A stretch of DNA of 32,261 nt, from positions 1-32,261 of the forward strand of contig DASUFP010000108.1 in NCBI GenBank assembly GCA_036274495.1. The letters are read 5' to 3'. The notes under the pieces were generated by a model. That model was not told the DNA's origin. It was given only the letters and a program-made list of their open reading frames with translations, and did not search any database. The stretch comes from DASUFP01 sp036274495. Its GTDB lineage: Bacteria > Bacteroidota > Bacteroidia > AKYH767-A > OLB10. Made by a program: the position numbers and the translations under genes. Every line of letters begins with the position of its first letter. Position 1 is the stretch's first letter. Of the stretch, positions 8,697 to 15,367 are shown piece after piece.

Positions 8697-9650
8697 TTAT
8701 GCTTTTACAAATAATGGGCTTATGGATTCGTATGTATAAACTTTTTGAATGGCTTTGGCAAACAATCCCGCAGTTGGCAAAGCTGTAATTTTTGGTGATT
8801 CTCTTTTAAGAGGAATTGTATCACATACTATTAATTCGGTAAGGACAGAGTCTTCAACTCTTTCGTATGCCCGGCCCGAGAGTACGGGATGGGTACAAAA
8901 TGCTCTAACGCTGCTTGCGCCGCGATCGATGATCAACTGCGCTGCTTTGGAAAGGGTGCCGGCTGTGTCAACAATATCGTCAACCAGAATCACATCTTTT
9001 CCTTCAACATCACCTATGATTTGCATGCTCTCGATTTCGTTAGCACGTTTTCTGTGCTTATCGCAGATGGCCATTTCGGCACTGAAAAACTTCGCATACT
9101 CACGGGCACGGTGCACACCACCCATATCCGGAGCGGCAATAACCATGTTGTTGAGATTGAGGCTTTTTATATACGGAACAAATATGGTAGATGCGTCGAG
9201 GTGATCAACCGGTACGTCAAAAAATCCCTGTATCTGCGGCGCATGCAGGTCCATTGTCATTACACGGGTAACGCCGGTAGCCGCCAGTAAGTTTGCAACC
9301 ATTTTGGAAGCTATCGCAACACGCGGTTTATCTTTTCTGTCGGAACGGGCAAATCCGAAATAGGGAATTACCGCGGTAATATAGTGGGCAGATGCACGCT
9401 TGGCCGCATCAATAAGCATCAGCAATTCGAACAGATTGTCGGTTGGAGCAAAGGTGGATTGAATAATAAACACATCACAACCACGAACACTCTCATCAAA
9501 TGACGGGGATATTTCACCATCACTGAAGCGGCTGAGGGTAACTTCTCCAAGGGGAGCTCCATACTGATCCGCGATCTGCTCAGCGAGGTAACGCGATGCA
9601 GTCCCGGAAAAGATTTTGACCTGACGGCCGGTTCCATAAGAGCTTCTCAT
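8697..9650 (-). CDS. prs: Ribose-phosphate pyrophosphokinase
   Basis: Makes PRPP from ribose 5-phosphate and ATP for purine, pyrimidine, histidine and NAD synthesis. The 317-residue product is of normal length. Family motifs are RFSDGE near residue 40, the FAPTDNLFELL loop, the ATP-binding PYFGFARSDRKDKPR, the DLHAPQIQGFF segment and the PRPP-binding loop ILVDDIVDTAGT. First gene of the prs-rplY-pth operon; a promoter-like pair of elements lies 22-52 bases upstream. Beyond that promoter begins the accessory insertion at the tRNA-Leu gene. Confidence 0.98.
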   Translation of the reverse strand: MRSSYGTGRQVKIFSGTASRYLAEQIADQYGAPLGEVTLSRFSDGEISPSFDESVRGCDVFIIQSTFAPTDNLFELLMLIDAAKRASAHYITAVIPYFGFARSDRKDKPRVAIASKMVANLLAATGVTRVMTMDLHAPQIQGFFDVPVDHLDASTIFVPYIKSLNLNNMVIAAPDMGGVHRAREYAKFFSAEMAICDKHRKRANEIESMQIIGDVEGKDVILVDDIVDTAGTLSKAAQLIIDRGASSVRAFCTHPVLSGRAYERVEDSVLTELIVCDTIPLKRESPKITALPTAGLFAKAIQKVYTYESISPLFVKA

Positions 9651-9671
9651 GATGGGTTTTTAAAAGGGATG

Positions 9672-9702
9672 CAAAGTAAGTAAAAAAGCAGGAGATCTCA
9701 AA
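9672..9702 (-). promoter_or_regulatory. Likely promoter of the prs-rplY-pth operon
   Basis: Read on the minus strand, TTTG (9702-9699) is followed after 19 bases by TTACTTTG (9679-9672), one mismatch from the Bacteroidota -7 consensus TAnnTTTG. The spacing fits a -33/-7 pair and the -7 ends 21 bases before the prs ATG. Confidence 0.5.
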
Positions 9703-9825
9703 ATATATTAACCATCTGGATAAGAGAATATTAATGTGTTTTGGAAGGGCCTGCCTGTCCGGCTTAAAAGGCATTTTTAATATTATCCAATATACTGATA
9801 TTCAGCCTATTATGAAAAGGAGAGG
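9703..9825. other. Non-coding spacer upstream of the prs promoter
   Basis: AT-rich sequence between the prs promoter and the partial tRNA-Leu repeat. Reading frames are short on both strands. A hairpin-capable stretch (GCCTGCCTGTCCGGC, 9749-9763) has no clear partner. Nothing else recognisable is seen. Confidence 0.5.
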
Positions 9826-9852
9826 AAAAGTACCCGGGATCGGGATCGAACC
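9826..9852. repeat. Partial tRNA-Leu 3' end (att-like direct repeat, distal copy)
   Basis: Twenty-seven bases identical to 12872-12898, covering the last 22 bases of the tRNA-Leu gene (T-arm and acceptor 3' strand) plus 5 bases beyond. Identity stops sharply on both sides (T versus G after 9852; G versus A before 9826). No tRNA body accompanies it. Confidence 0.85.
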
Positions 9853-9950
9853 TACTTAATATTCACTTTTCTCATATTTCTCATTTTCGCCTTAGTTATC
9901 CTCTATAAAAAGAGAGTCATTAGAAAGAGGGATTAAGTATGGAAATTCCG
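9853..9950. other. Non-coding left edge of the insertion
   Basis: About 100 AT-rich bases between the distal att-like repeat and the IS21-like end. A short palindromic piece (CTCTATAAAAAGAGAG, 9901-9916) could form a small hairpin. No gene is seen. Confidence 0.4.
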
Positions 9951-10015
9951 CGCATATAGACCCCTATTTTTCGTTTCAAATTGACCCCACTTCTTCGCGT
10001 TAAATTGACCCCACC
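9951..10015. mobile_element. IS21-family-like terminal repeats (remnant of one IS end)
   Basis: The core GACCCC occurs at 9959-9964, 9983-9988 and 10007-10012, exactly 24 bases apart each time. The last two lie in the identical 13-mer AAATTGACCCCAC (9978-9990 and 10002-10014). Regularly spaced multiple repeats at the tips are a feature of IS21-family elements. No istA or istB frame adjoins, so only an end or solo tip remains. The coding fragment that follows opens right where the repeats stop, as if the IS had cut it. Confidence 0.5.
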
Positions 10016-10356
10016 ATGCTGGCTATGCAAGGGCAGCAAATTCTATTGAAAATATTGACAACCTTGGATTCTCAAAAAACAATCAAGAAATTGAACTTTT
10101 CTTTGGAAAGAGTAAATTTAATTTCAATGTGACACCTAATCCTAGCTCAGGAAAATATAAAATACGAATTAACACAAGTGACAACTCCCTCAAATCAAAA
10201 ATTATCGTTAGAAATACATTGGGTGGTATTATCAAAATCCTAGAAATTGAAAATATTACCGTCGAAATTGAGTTGAGTAATTTTGTTGATGGTGTTTATT
10301 TTCTGACTTTTGAGCATGGCGATGAAAGGATAACTAAATTAAGAATCAAAAACTAA
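10015..10356 (+). pseudogene. Truncated T9SS cargo gene, C-terminal sorting domain only
   Basis: The frame is open from 10009 (an in-frame TGA lies inside the IS-like repeats at 10006-10008) to the TAA at 10354-10356. The recoverable product is about 110 residues. A start at GTG 10129 would give 75 residues, but that codon lies in the middle of the conserved FNVTPNPSSGKY motif that begins type A T9SS C-terminal domains, so it is not a real start. The rest (KIIVRNTLGG..., VDGVYFLTF, ITKLRIKN) completes the sorting domain. Signal peptide and passenger are absent. It ends 5 bases before the next cargo gene, so the two were probably once an operon or tandem pair. Confidence 0.75.
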
Positions 10357-10361
10357 TTCCC

Positions 10362-11990
10362 ATGAGAGTTAAATCAATTCTTGCTTTGGCTTTTTCGGTT
10401 GTGAACATCTCATGCTTCTCACAATCTTGGCAGTGGACTAAGCAGATTGGAAGCAGTTCTGTTATGTTTGACGAATTTCCTACAGAAGTGTTTTGTGACG
10501 GTCCTTCAATTTATCTAATCGGCGCTTATGGCGGGAAGTTGCTCTTTCCTACAGATTCTCTTTCAAGTAATGGATACAATGATTCATTTATTGCCAAATT
10601 TGAAGACAATGGTAGTTTGGTATGGATTCGAACCCTAGGAGGGGCATCAATGTCTCCTAGTCATATTGAAAGAAGTTGCGGTGCCTTTGATACCATAAAT
10701 CATCAACTCTATTTATCAGGTTCAATTTTTGGCCCAACAAACTTTGGGAATGGTATCAACTTAACTCCTAGTTTGCTCAATAATGACGCTGCCTTTCTTG
10801 CCAAATTTGATTCTAGTGGATTGTGCCTATGGGCTAAGCTGTTTGATAGTCCCGGAGACGATTTTGCTCGTTGCTTTTTGCAGCCTGATGGCAATATACT
10901 TGTTGCCGGAGAATTGGATAAAGATGGGTTGATAGATAGTCAACCAATAGATTCAGGTGGATTTTTTGCCAGGTTTGATCCAAATGGAAACCTATTATGG
11001 GCTGAACAAAAGTTTATGGGTCCAGAAGTTTACCCGTTTGGCATTTCATTTATTGGAGAAGATATCATAATGACGGGTTATTTTAACTATAATAACTCGA
11101 TTATTGACACCAGTTATTTGGCTTTGGCTGGAGTTATAAATGGATTTCTTACCAGACTCGATTCGTTAGGCCATGTAAAGTGGATTCAAACATTTGACGG
11201 ACCTGGCATTAACGGAAGTTCAGGGATTTGTATTGATCAGTTTTCAAACATATATATAACAGGCGGGTTTCAGGATAGCATTCAATTAGGGAATTTGAAA
11301 TTGTATGATACTGACCGCGATTTTTTCTTGGCAAAATTTGATGATTCCGGAAGCGCTATATGGGTAGCGCAAGGAAATTGTGATGGTAACATTGCTTCGG
11401 GTTTCAAAATAGTTTCAGATCAGGATGGCAACTGTATATTGATTGGAAGTTTTAGTGGTAACGCTCAATTCGGAAGTTTTAACGTGAGTGCTTCCAATCA
11501 GACAGACATGTTAATTGCCAAGTACAACAACAGTACTTCTGCCTGCATCGGTGTACGGAATTTCGGTCTTGCTGATGGTTATGCATTAGCCGTCGATAAC
11601 AATAGAGATATTGTTTGTACCGGGACATTTCGAAATACAATTAATATTGGAGGAACTATATTGAGTGCTTACCAAGGTTCTGACATTTTTATTGCCAAAA
11701 GTGATGAAATAGTGGGGCTTGAAGAAGATAGACAATTTCAGGAAAAACTCGTCATTTATGCAAATCCTAACCGTGGGACATGTACAATTTTGGTCCCAGA
11801 TGATTTATTAAATTCAAAGGGCTTAATTTTAAGTGTTTATGACCATAAAGGGGAAATAATTCAGCAAACTACCGTTAACATTAACAGTGAAAAGATTAGT
11901 TTAAATATTGATCATGAAGCCAATGGCATATACAGGGTTAAATTAGGCAACAGGTTAAAGAGTTATTTCGGTACAATTATTTTTGAATGA
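10362..11990 (+). CDS. Secreted SBBP-type beta-propeller protein with T9SS sorting domain
   Basis: A 542-residue exported protein. The N-terminus has a signal peptide (MRVKSILALAFSVVNISCFSQ). The body from about residue 25 to 455 is a series of repeats of the kind 'AKFDxxGxxxWxxxxG' (for example AKFEDNGSLVWIRTLGG, AKFDSSGLCLWAK, ARFDPNGNLLWAE, TRLDSLGHVKWIQTF, AKFDDSGSAIWVAQG), each followed by a YLSG/YITGGF strand. These are SBBP/beta-propeller repeats. The C-terminal 80 residues are a type A T9SS sorting domain (VIYANPNRGTCTI... NGIYRVKLGN). Such proteins are exported to the surface or medium by T9SS; ligand unknown. It is more A/T-rich than the core genes and lies in the tRNA-Leu insertion, which suggests transfer. 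Confidence 0.85.
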   Translation: MRVKSILALAFSVVNISCFSQSWQWTKQIGSSSVMFDEFPTEVFCDGPSIYLIGAYGGKLLFPTDSLSSNGYNDSFIAKFEDNGSLVWIRTLGGASMSPSHIERSCGAFDTINHQLYLSGSIFGPTNFGNGINLTPSLLNNDAAFLAKFDSSGLCLWAKLFDSPGDDFARCFLQPDGNILVAGELDKDGLIDSQPIDSGGFFARFDPNGNLLWAEQKFMGPEVYPFGISFIGEDIIMTGYFNYNNSIIDTSYLALAGVINGFLTRLDSLGHVKWIQTFDGPGINGSSGICIDQFSNIYITGGFQDSIQLGNLKLYDTDRDFFLAKFDDSGSAIWVAQGNCDGNIASGFKIVSDQDGNCILIGSFSGNAQFGSFNVSASNQTDMLIAKYNNSTSACIGVRNFGLADGYALAVDNNRDIVCTGTFRNTINIGGTILSAYQGSDIFIAKSDEIVGLEEDRQFQEKLVIYANPNRGTCTILVPDDLLNSKGLILSVYDHKGEIIQQTTVNINSEKISLNIDHEANGIYRVKLGNRLKSYFGTIIFE

Positions 11991-12028
11991 TGTAAAATAT
12001 GTTATTGTTGGTAATGAAAAATTTCCCA

Positions 12029-12150
12029 TGACCTCCCCCCAATAAACCGGACCAGTTAAAAATAGAGGATCTGGTAACAAAAAAGACTAATTTTAATCAT
12101 TTGTTACTATGAAAAAATCAAAATTTACCGAAGCTCAAATTGTTTTATCA
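12029..12150 (+). mobile_element. IS3-family left-end remnant with start of orfA
   Basis: TG at 12029 opens a stretch with CCCCCCAATAAACCGGACCAG, typical of IS3-family tips in this phylum. After a leader, ATG 12109 begins MKKSKFTEAQIV, the common N-terminus of IS3 OrfA helix-turn-helix proteins. The family sequence is then lost (LSNLRVTP, stop at 12169-12171). No OrfB/DDE domain and no right end are found, so only about 120 bases of the element remain, joined to unrelated sequence. The break lies around 12145-12153. Confidence 0.65.
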
Positions 12151-12153
12151 AAT

Positions 12154-12171
12154 CTAAGGGTAACCCCTTAG
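12154..12171 (-). terminator. Hairpin at the junction, downstream of the minus-strand small frames
   Basis: CTAAGGG and CCCTTAG form a perfect 7-bp stem with a four-base loop. It lies 16 bases past the stop of the frameshifted small frame at 12187, on the side expected for a terminator, but only a weak T-rich tract follows. It also marks where IS3 similarity ends. Confidence 0.35.
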
Positions 12172-12186
12172 ATGATTGGCTTAAAA

Positions 12187-12389
12187 TCAACCAGTTGGCT
12201 TACCCCTTTTCTGCTCCCCCTTCTTCCAATCCCTTTCCTCCTTCCGCTTAACCTGAGCGGCTATGGCGAGCTTTTCAGCCTCGCTCATGTTGGATCGCCA
12301 GGGGTCAATCCCATGTATTTCTAAGCCTGTTTAATGCGTGACGCCTGTATCTGCTGGCGGATCGCTTCTTTCAAATTTTCGATGTCCAT
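12187..12389 (-). pseudogene. Small charged protein gene with one-base frameshift
   Basis: From ATG at 12389 the frame reads MDIENLKEAIRQQIQASRIKQA and stops at TAG (12323-12321). Adding one T at that point joins it to the next frame, QALEIHGIDPWRSNMSE and onward, ending KRGKPTG with TGA at 12187-12189. The span of 203 bases is one short of 68 codons, as a single-base deletion would leave. The product would be 67 residues, highly charged (many Lys, Glu, Arg, Gln), probably helical. The 3' part has its own ATG (giving 33 residues), so two separate peptides are the alternative. No family is recognised. Confidence 0.4.
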
Positions 12390-12463
12390 TGGTTTATCTT
12401 TGGTCTAACAGGTATAAAGTTACCTCCCAACACGTTAGTCATTACCAGAATTTGAACATCCAT
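12371..12463 (-). CDS. Possible tiny peptide frame (30 aa)
   Basis: Begins MDVQILVMTNVLGG and ends WTSKI. It lies between two other small minus-strand frames, starting 17 bases after one and overlapping the start of the next by 19 bases in another frame. The tight packing is the only reason to list it. It may be chance. Confidence 0.15.
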   Translation of the reverse strand: MDVQILVMTNVLGGNFIPVRPKINQWTSKI

Positions 12464-12479
12464 ATCTCTGTAGCCAGAT

Positions 12480-12647
12480 CTATTCTCCTTTTCTGAGTGG
12501 TTTAATTACATAATAAAAGAAAATAATTCCAGCCAGGATATAGGCTATAAAACCGTACTCTCCCCAGATCTGTATCTAATAGGCTAATGCAAACAGTAAG
12601 GCTCCAATAAAAGTAACTCTAATGAGTTGGTATAGGTTCTCGTTCAT
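12480..12647 (-). pseudogene. Small two-helix membrane protein gene with internal amber codon
   Basis: ATG at 12647 opens a 56-codon frame ending at TAG 12482-12480, interrupted at codon 24 by TAG (12578-12576). The first part reads MNENLYQLIRVTFIGALLFALAY, a membrane helix. After the amber codon comes IQIWGEYGFIAYILAGIIF and a basic tail ending KPLRKGE, a second helix. The continuity of a sensible two-helix protein across the stop argues for one point mutation in a former gene of 55 residues. The size and layout recall small phage or plasmid membrane proteins, but no family is recognised. Confidence 0.4.
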
Positions 12648-12800
12648 TTTTTTAAGTTGTATTAATCAGTCCATTTATCGTAATGCAAACTGGTAGTATC
12701 CTTATAAAGGACATTTAAATACTCCTCATTCAATATGAAAAGATACGAAAAACTTAAAAACTCTATCAAATATCAAAAACAGAGAAAAATGGATATTTTT
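12648..12800. other. Non-coding AT-rich segment in the insertion
   Basis: Contains a minus-strand GAGGAG followed 7 bases later by an ATG opening a 20-codon frame (MSFIRILPVCITINGLINTT), and a plus-strand 33-codon frame from 12735. Neither is supported by composition or family. Nothing else recognisable. Confidence 0.35.
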
Positions 12801-12821
12801 AGTCCCCTATACAGTCCCCTA
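12801..12821. repeat. Tandem 9-bp repeat near the att site (possible recombinase arm sites)
   Basis: AGTCCCCTA occurs at 12801-12809 and again at 12813-12821, 12 bases apart. The pair lies about 50 bases inside the insertion from the tRNA-side att repeat. Short direct repeats at that distance are where arm-type sites of tyrosine recombinases are found. No matching pair is seen at the other end, so the role is inference. Confidence 0.35.
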
Positions 12822-12871
12822 ATGTTTGAATTTTAGAGTAATATGTTGGTCTATAAATATATATAAAAATA

Positions 12872-12898
12872 AAAAGTACCCGGGATCGGGATCGAACC
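12872..12898. repeat. tRNA-Leu 3' end (att-like direct repeat, tRNA copy)
   Basis: The copy inside the intact tRNA-Leu gene, identical over 27 bases to 9826-9852. It includes the T-arm 3' side and the acceptor strand, the classic target segment for integrases. Confidence 0.85.
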
Positions 12899-12960
12899 GA
12901 TACGATATTGCTATCACTGGTGTTTGAGACCAGCGCGTCTACCAATTCCGCCACCCGGGC
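12877..12960 (-). tRNA. tRNA-Leu (anticodon CAA)
   Basis: Read on the minus strand the gene starts GCCCGGGTGGCGGAATTGG and ends with CCCGGGT plus discriminator A. The acceptor arms pair over seven positions with a terminal G-U. The anticodon stem CTGGT/ACCAG encloses the loop CTCAAAC, giving CAA (12926-12924), which reads UUG. A variable arm (about TGATAGCAATATCG) and the T-loop GGTTCGATCCC follow. CCA is not encoded. A T-rich run starts just after the 3' end. Total 84 bases, normal for a class II tRNA. Its 3' end is the integration target of the neighbouring insertion. Confidence 0.95.
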
Positions 12961-13010
12961 ATTTTACGGGCCACGAAGATACCAAAATTAACAGGAAAGG
13001 GAAATGTACT

Positions 13011-15005
13011 TTATTGCCTGATAAACCTTGAAGAGAGCACCTCATTTCCACTGCGAACCACCAGTATGTAAACTCCTGAATGTAACCCGGAAGCATCAAT
13101 GACCCACTCACTATCGGCGATATCATTTATAACATTTTCGCTCAGCACTTCTTTCCCCAGCGCATCGTATATGCTGACTGTTACTTCCGTCGATTGCAAA
13201 GCAGGGGTGCTGAACGTTAAGATATCCTGAACAGGGTTCGGATAAATTTTCATTGTTTCGCTGACTTGATTTTCTCCGATACGGCAAACCGAATTAACCG
13301 AAATTTTATTCGAGCTTCTTACGCATCCGTTCTGGTCGGTAACTATAACTTTATAGGAACCCGAAGTATATGCGGTAAGTTGATTTGTTGCAGCGCCTGA
13401 AATAATGTTAGCATACTTTTTCCAGACATAATTCCAGGTGGCGTTTTGAGTTGCCGTTAGCACAACACTATCGCCCGGACAAAATGTAGTTGGCCCTCCT
13501 GCGGTAATATGCACTACCGGAAGCGGAACCTTATCGACACGGTAGTTGGAAGACAACCTGGAACATCCGTTGGGCTTTGTCACAAGGACTTTGTAATTAC
13601 CGGTTTTAGTAACATCGTAAGTACTGTTTGTTGCACCGGAAATAGCTGATCCATATCGTGTCCATTGGTATGTTAAGTTAGGCGAAACAGAATTTGCCGT
13701 AAGGGTTAAAGCAGATCCCGCACAGACAATTACCTCATTGCCCGGTGCAGTAACATCAACCTGTGGCAGTCCGTTTACTGTGACCATATTCAAATTCACC
13801 AAAGTATCACTGCCCCCTGCGTTAGCCACAATAAGTGTTACATCATATGTCCCAGTACTGTTATATGTAACAACAGGAGTTGAACTGGTGGAAGATGACG
13901 GCGTTCCTCCGGGAAATATCCATTCGACTGACGTAGGACTGTTTGTTGAGTTATCGGTAAAAGAGACCGTTTGATATTTGCAGATTTGTGTAGCCGTTGA
14001 TAACATTGAAGCTTCGGGGGCAGCCGAAACAGGAGGCACACAGCCAAGAGAAGTCAGTAAACTCGAACGTGAAGATGTGATGGCACTGTTCATACGTGTT
14101 CCCTGTCCGGCAGAAAACATTACCATACACTGATCATACACATAATCCATGTAATTCATAAACATATCGCCATTGGGTCCGTTAGAGCAAGTAACATGCG
14201 GGAAGGCCGGGCAACCGGTATTTGCTGTTTGTTGAGTAGGAGTATCGGCAACAAAATCATTTCCGCAATTGCTATCACCCCAAATATGTCTTAAGTTAAG
14301 CCAATGCCCTATTTCATGAGTAGCGGTTCGGCCCAGATTATAGTTTGAAGTTGTACCCATTACATTAGGACCACCGACAGAACCATTTAACAGCACCACA
14401 CCATCGGTATTAGCAGGTCCGCCCGGAAACTGAGCATACCCCAGTAATCCGCCTCCAAGATTTCCAACCCAGATATTCAAATACTGATCTCTCGGCCAGG
14501 CATCGTCACCATTTTGTGAACTGAATTTAATGCTGTCATTTGTTGTCCATGATGTCACTGTTGTCGCCTTCCTTATAATACCTGTTGTTGCATTGCCATT
14601 AGGGTCGCGCTGTGCAAGACAAAACTGAATATTAGCATTTCCGATAAATGGTTGAAAAGCGCCCGGCACTATACTTATATCGGCATTAGTAGCAGTAAAA
14701 TCCTCATTCAACGCCACCAATTGATCATTGATTCTGGCTGTAGAAATATTTTGGGTGCTGTTATTTGTGGAATATAAAATGTGAAACACAACCGGAATGG
14801 TCACAACTGTCGAAGTGCGGAGGTGACTATTTACAGCATCAGCGGTTTGTTGTTCCAGCGTTGCCTGAGCGCTCCTGAACTCCGGATGGGCCGCCATAAT
14901 CCTGTTGTTAACTTCCATGGTAGCACACTCGCGCTGTTGTGCAAATAAGGGCATCAAACCGATGCTCATAATCGAAATCAAAACTATACTCAGTACTTTT
15001 TTCAT
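13011..15005 (-). CDS. Secreted M43-type (pappalysin-like) metalloprotease with PKD/Ig-like repeats and T9SS sorting domain
   Basis: 664 residues from ATG 15005. The frame extends 17 codons upstream, but a -7 promoter element lies there and only this ATG gives a signal peptide (MKKVLSIVLISIMSIGLMPLFAQ). The catalytic domain (about 60-335) carries H230-E-x-x-H234-x5-H240 in THEIGHWLNLRHIWGD and a Met-turn in FMNYMDYVYDQCMVMF, as in the metzincin family M43. A PKD domain follows (about 345-430, with SVEWIFPGGTP and TYDVTLIVAN). Then come two Ig-like repeats of similar sequence (YQWTRYGSAISGATNSTY and YVWKKYANIISGAATNQL, each preceded by a Cys-rich strand). The last 80 residues are a type A T9SS sorting domain (MKIYPNPVQDILTF, SGVYILVVRSG). 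It should be released or surface bound. Confidence 0.93.
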   Translation of the reverse strand: MKKVLSIVLISIMSIGLMPLFAQQRECATMEVNNRIMAAHPEFRSAQATLEQQTADAVNSHLRTSTVVTIPVVFHILYSTNNSTQNISTARINDQLVALNEDFTATNADISIVPGAFQPFIGNANIQFCLAQRDPNGNATTGIIRKATTVTSWTTNDSIKFSSQNGDDAWPRDQYLNIWVGNLGGGLLGYAQFPGGPANTDGVVLLNGSVGGPNVMGTTSNYNLGRTATHEIGHWLNLRHIWGDSNCGNDFVADTPTQQTANTGCPAFPHVTCSNGPNGDMFMNYMDYVYDQCMVMFSAGQGTRMNSAITSSRSSLLTSLGCVPPVSAAPEASMLSTATQICKYQTVSFTDNSTNSPTSVEWIFPGGTPSSSTSSTPVVTYNSTGTYDVTLIVANAGGSDTLVNLNMVTVNGLPQVDVTAPGNEVIVCAGSALTLTANSVSPNLTYQWTRYGSAISGATNSTYDVTKTGNYKVLVTKPNGCSRLSSNYRVDKVPLPVVHITAGGPTTFCPGDSVVLTATQNATWNYVWKKYANIISGAATNQLTAYTSGSYKVIVTDQNGCVRSSNKISVNSVCRIGENQVSETMKIYPNPVQDILTFSTPALQSTEVTVSIYDALGKEVLSENVINDIADSEWVIDASGLHSGVYILVVRSGNEVLSSRFIRQ

Positions 15006-15042
15006 GACTTGTGATTTTTTTTGCAGAGACCCTCTCCGGAAA

Positions 15043-15050
15043 CAAATATA
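15043..15050 (-). promoter_or_regulatory. -7 promoter element for the M43 protease gene
   Basis: On the minus strand TATATTTG matches TAnnTTTG exactly and lies 37 bases before the ATG at 15005. It falls inside the longer open frame, which supports the downstream start. No -33 TTG at standard spacing is visible. Confidence 0.5.
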
Positions 15051-15338
15051 GGGCATATGTATTATATGTCGGACGGGGTTATGGTAAATTTTTCCCCGGT
15101 CAAAAACTCTTTTACGGCAGCCATTTTAACAATAACTTTTTCGGAACAACATCCGGATTCAAACAAAAACAACAGCCACTACAGATGAGGCGATTCGCAC
15201 GTATTATCTGAATGGAATTCAAAAAATCGGGAACCGCTTTTGTCGTAAAACGTGACCGGCAGTCCTTTACCGGTTTTTACTCCGGAAATACCGTAGCATA
15301 CAATTGCCTGTCCGCCCCCATCGAGTCCCTGATCTTCT
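15051..15338. other. Divergent intergenic region between the M43 protease and dCMP deaminase
   Basis: About 290 bases that hold the upstream regions of two divergent genes. Reading frames here lack family similarity. Short inverted pieces (CCGGCAGTCCTTTACCGG, 15254-15271) could form a small hairpin. No operator is recognised. Confidence 0.45.
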
Positions 15339-15346
15339 TATCTTTG
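15339..15346 (+). promoter_or_regulatory. -7 promoter element for the dCMP deaminase-S41-GT cluster
   Basis: TATCTTTG is an exact TAnnTTTG match ending 21 bases before the ATG at 15368. No TTG at the standard -33 spacing is found. It would drive the three tightly packed genes that follow. Confidence 0.5.
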
Positions 15347-15367
15347 CACCTTTAAAAAACACAATTT

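Larger units (their letters stand above)
9826..12871. mobile_element. Accessory insertion at the 3' end of tRNA-Leu, decayed, no integrase seen
   Basis: The stretch is bounded by a perfect 27-bp direct repeat of the tRNA-Leu 3' end (9826-9852 and 12872-12898). This is the usual mark of integration by a tyrosine recombinase into a tRNA gene, the intact gene being restored on one side. It is visibly richer in A/T than the flanking housekeeping genes. It holds an IS21-like end, a truncated T9SS cargo gene, an intact propeller T9SS cargo gene, an IS3-family left end and three tiny minus-strand frames, two of them damaged. No recombinase, mobilisation or replication gene is seen, so the element is either a remnant or was mobilised from outside. 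Confidence 0.7.

Noticed and set aside
8889..9290. Plus-strand frame opposite prs
   Set aside because: Antisense shadow of a highly conserved gene; no signal, motif or start context.
9826..9852. A second tRNA gene at the distal repeat
   Set aside because: Only the 3' 22 bases of a tRNA are present; no D-arm or anticodon arm is found next to it.
12154..12171. Hairpin as part of a CRISPR array or attC site
   Set aside because: Only one copy exists, with no regular spacers and no integron-type core sites; no CRISPR array was seen anywhere in the window.
12576..12578. Amber codon in the small membrane frame as a possible reassigned or suppressed codon
   Set aside because: Other genes in the window end normally and no tRNA suppressor is visible; a point mutation in a decaying gene is simpler.
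12735..12836. Plus-strand 33-codon frame across the AGTCCCCTA repeat
   Set aside because: The peptide is low-complexity and ends just after the DNA repeat; it is most likely chance in AT-rich DNA.
15011..15211. Plus-strand frame of 66 codons in the divergent intergenic region
   Set aside because: It overlaps the promoter of the M43 gene, has no protein-like composition, and no partner in family patterns I know.
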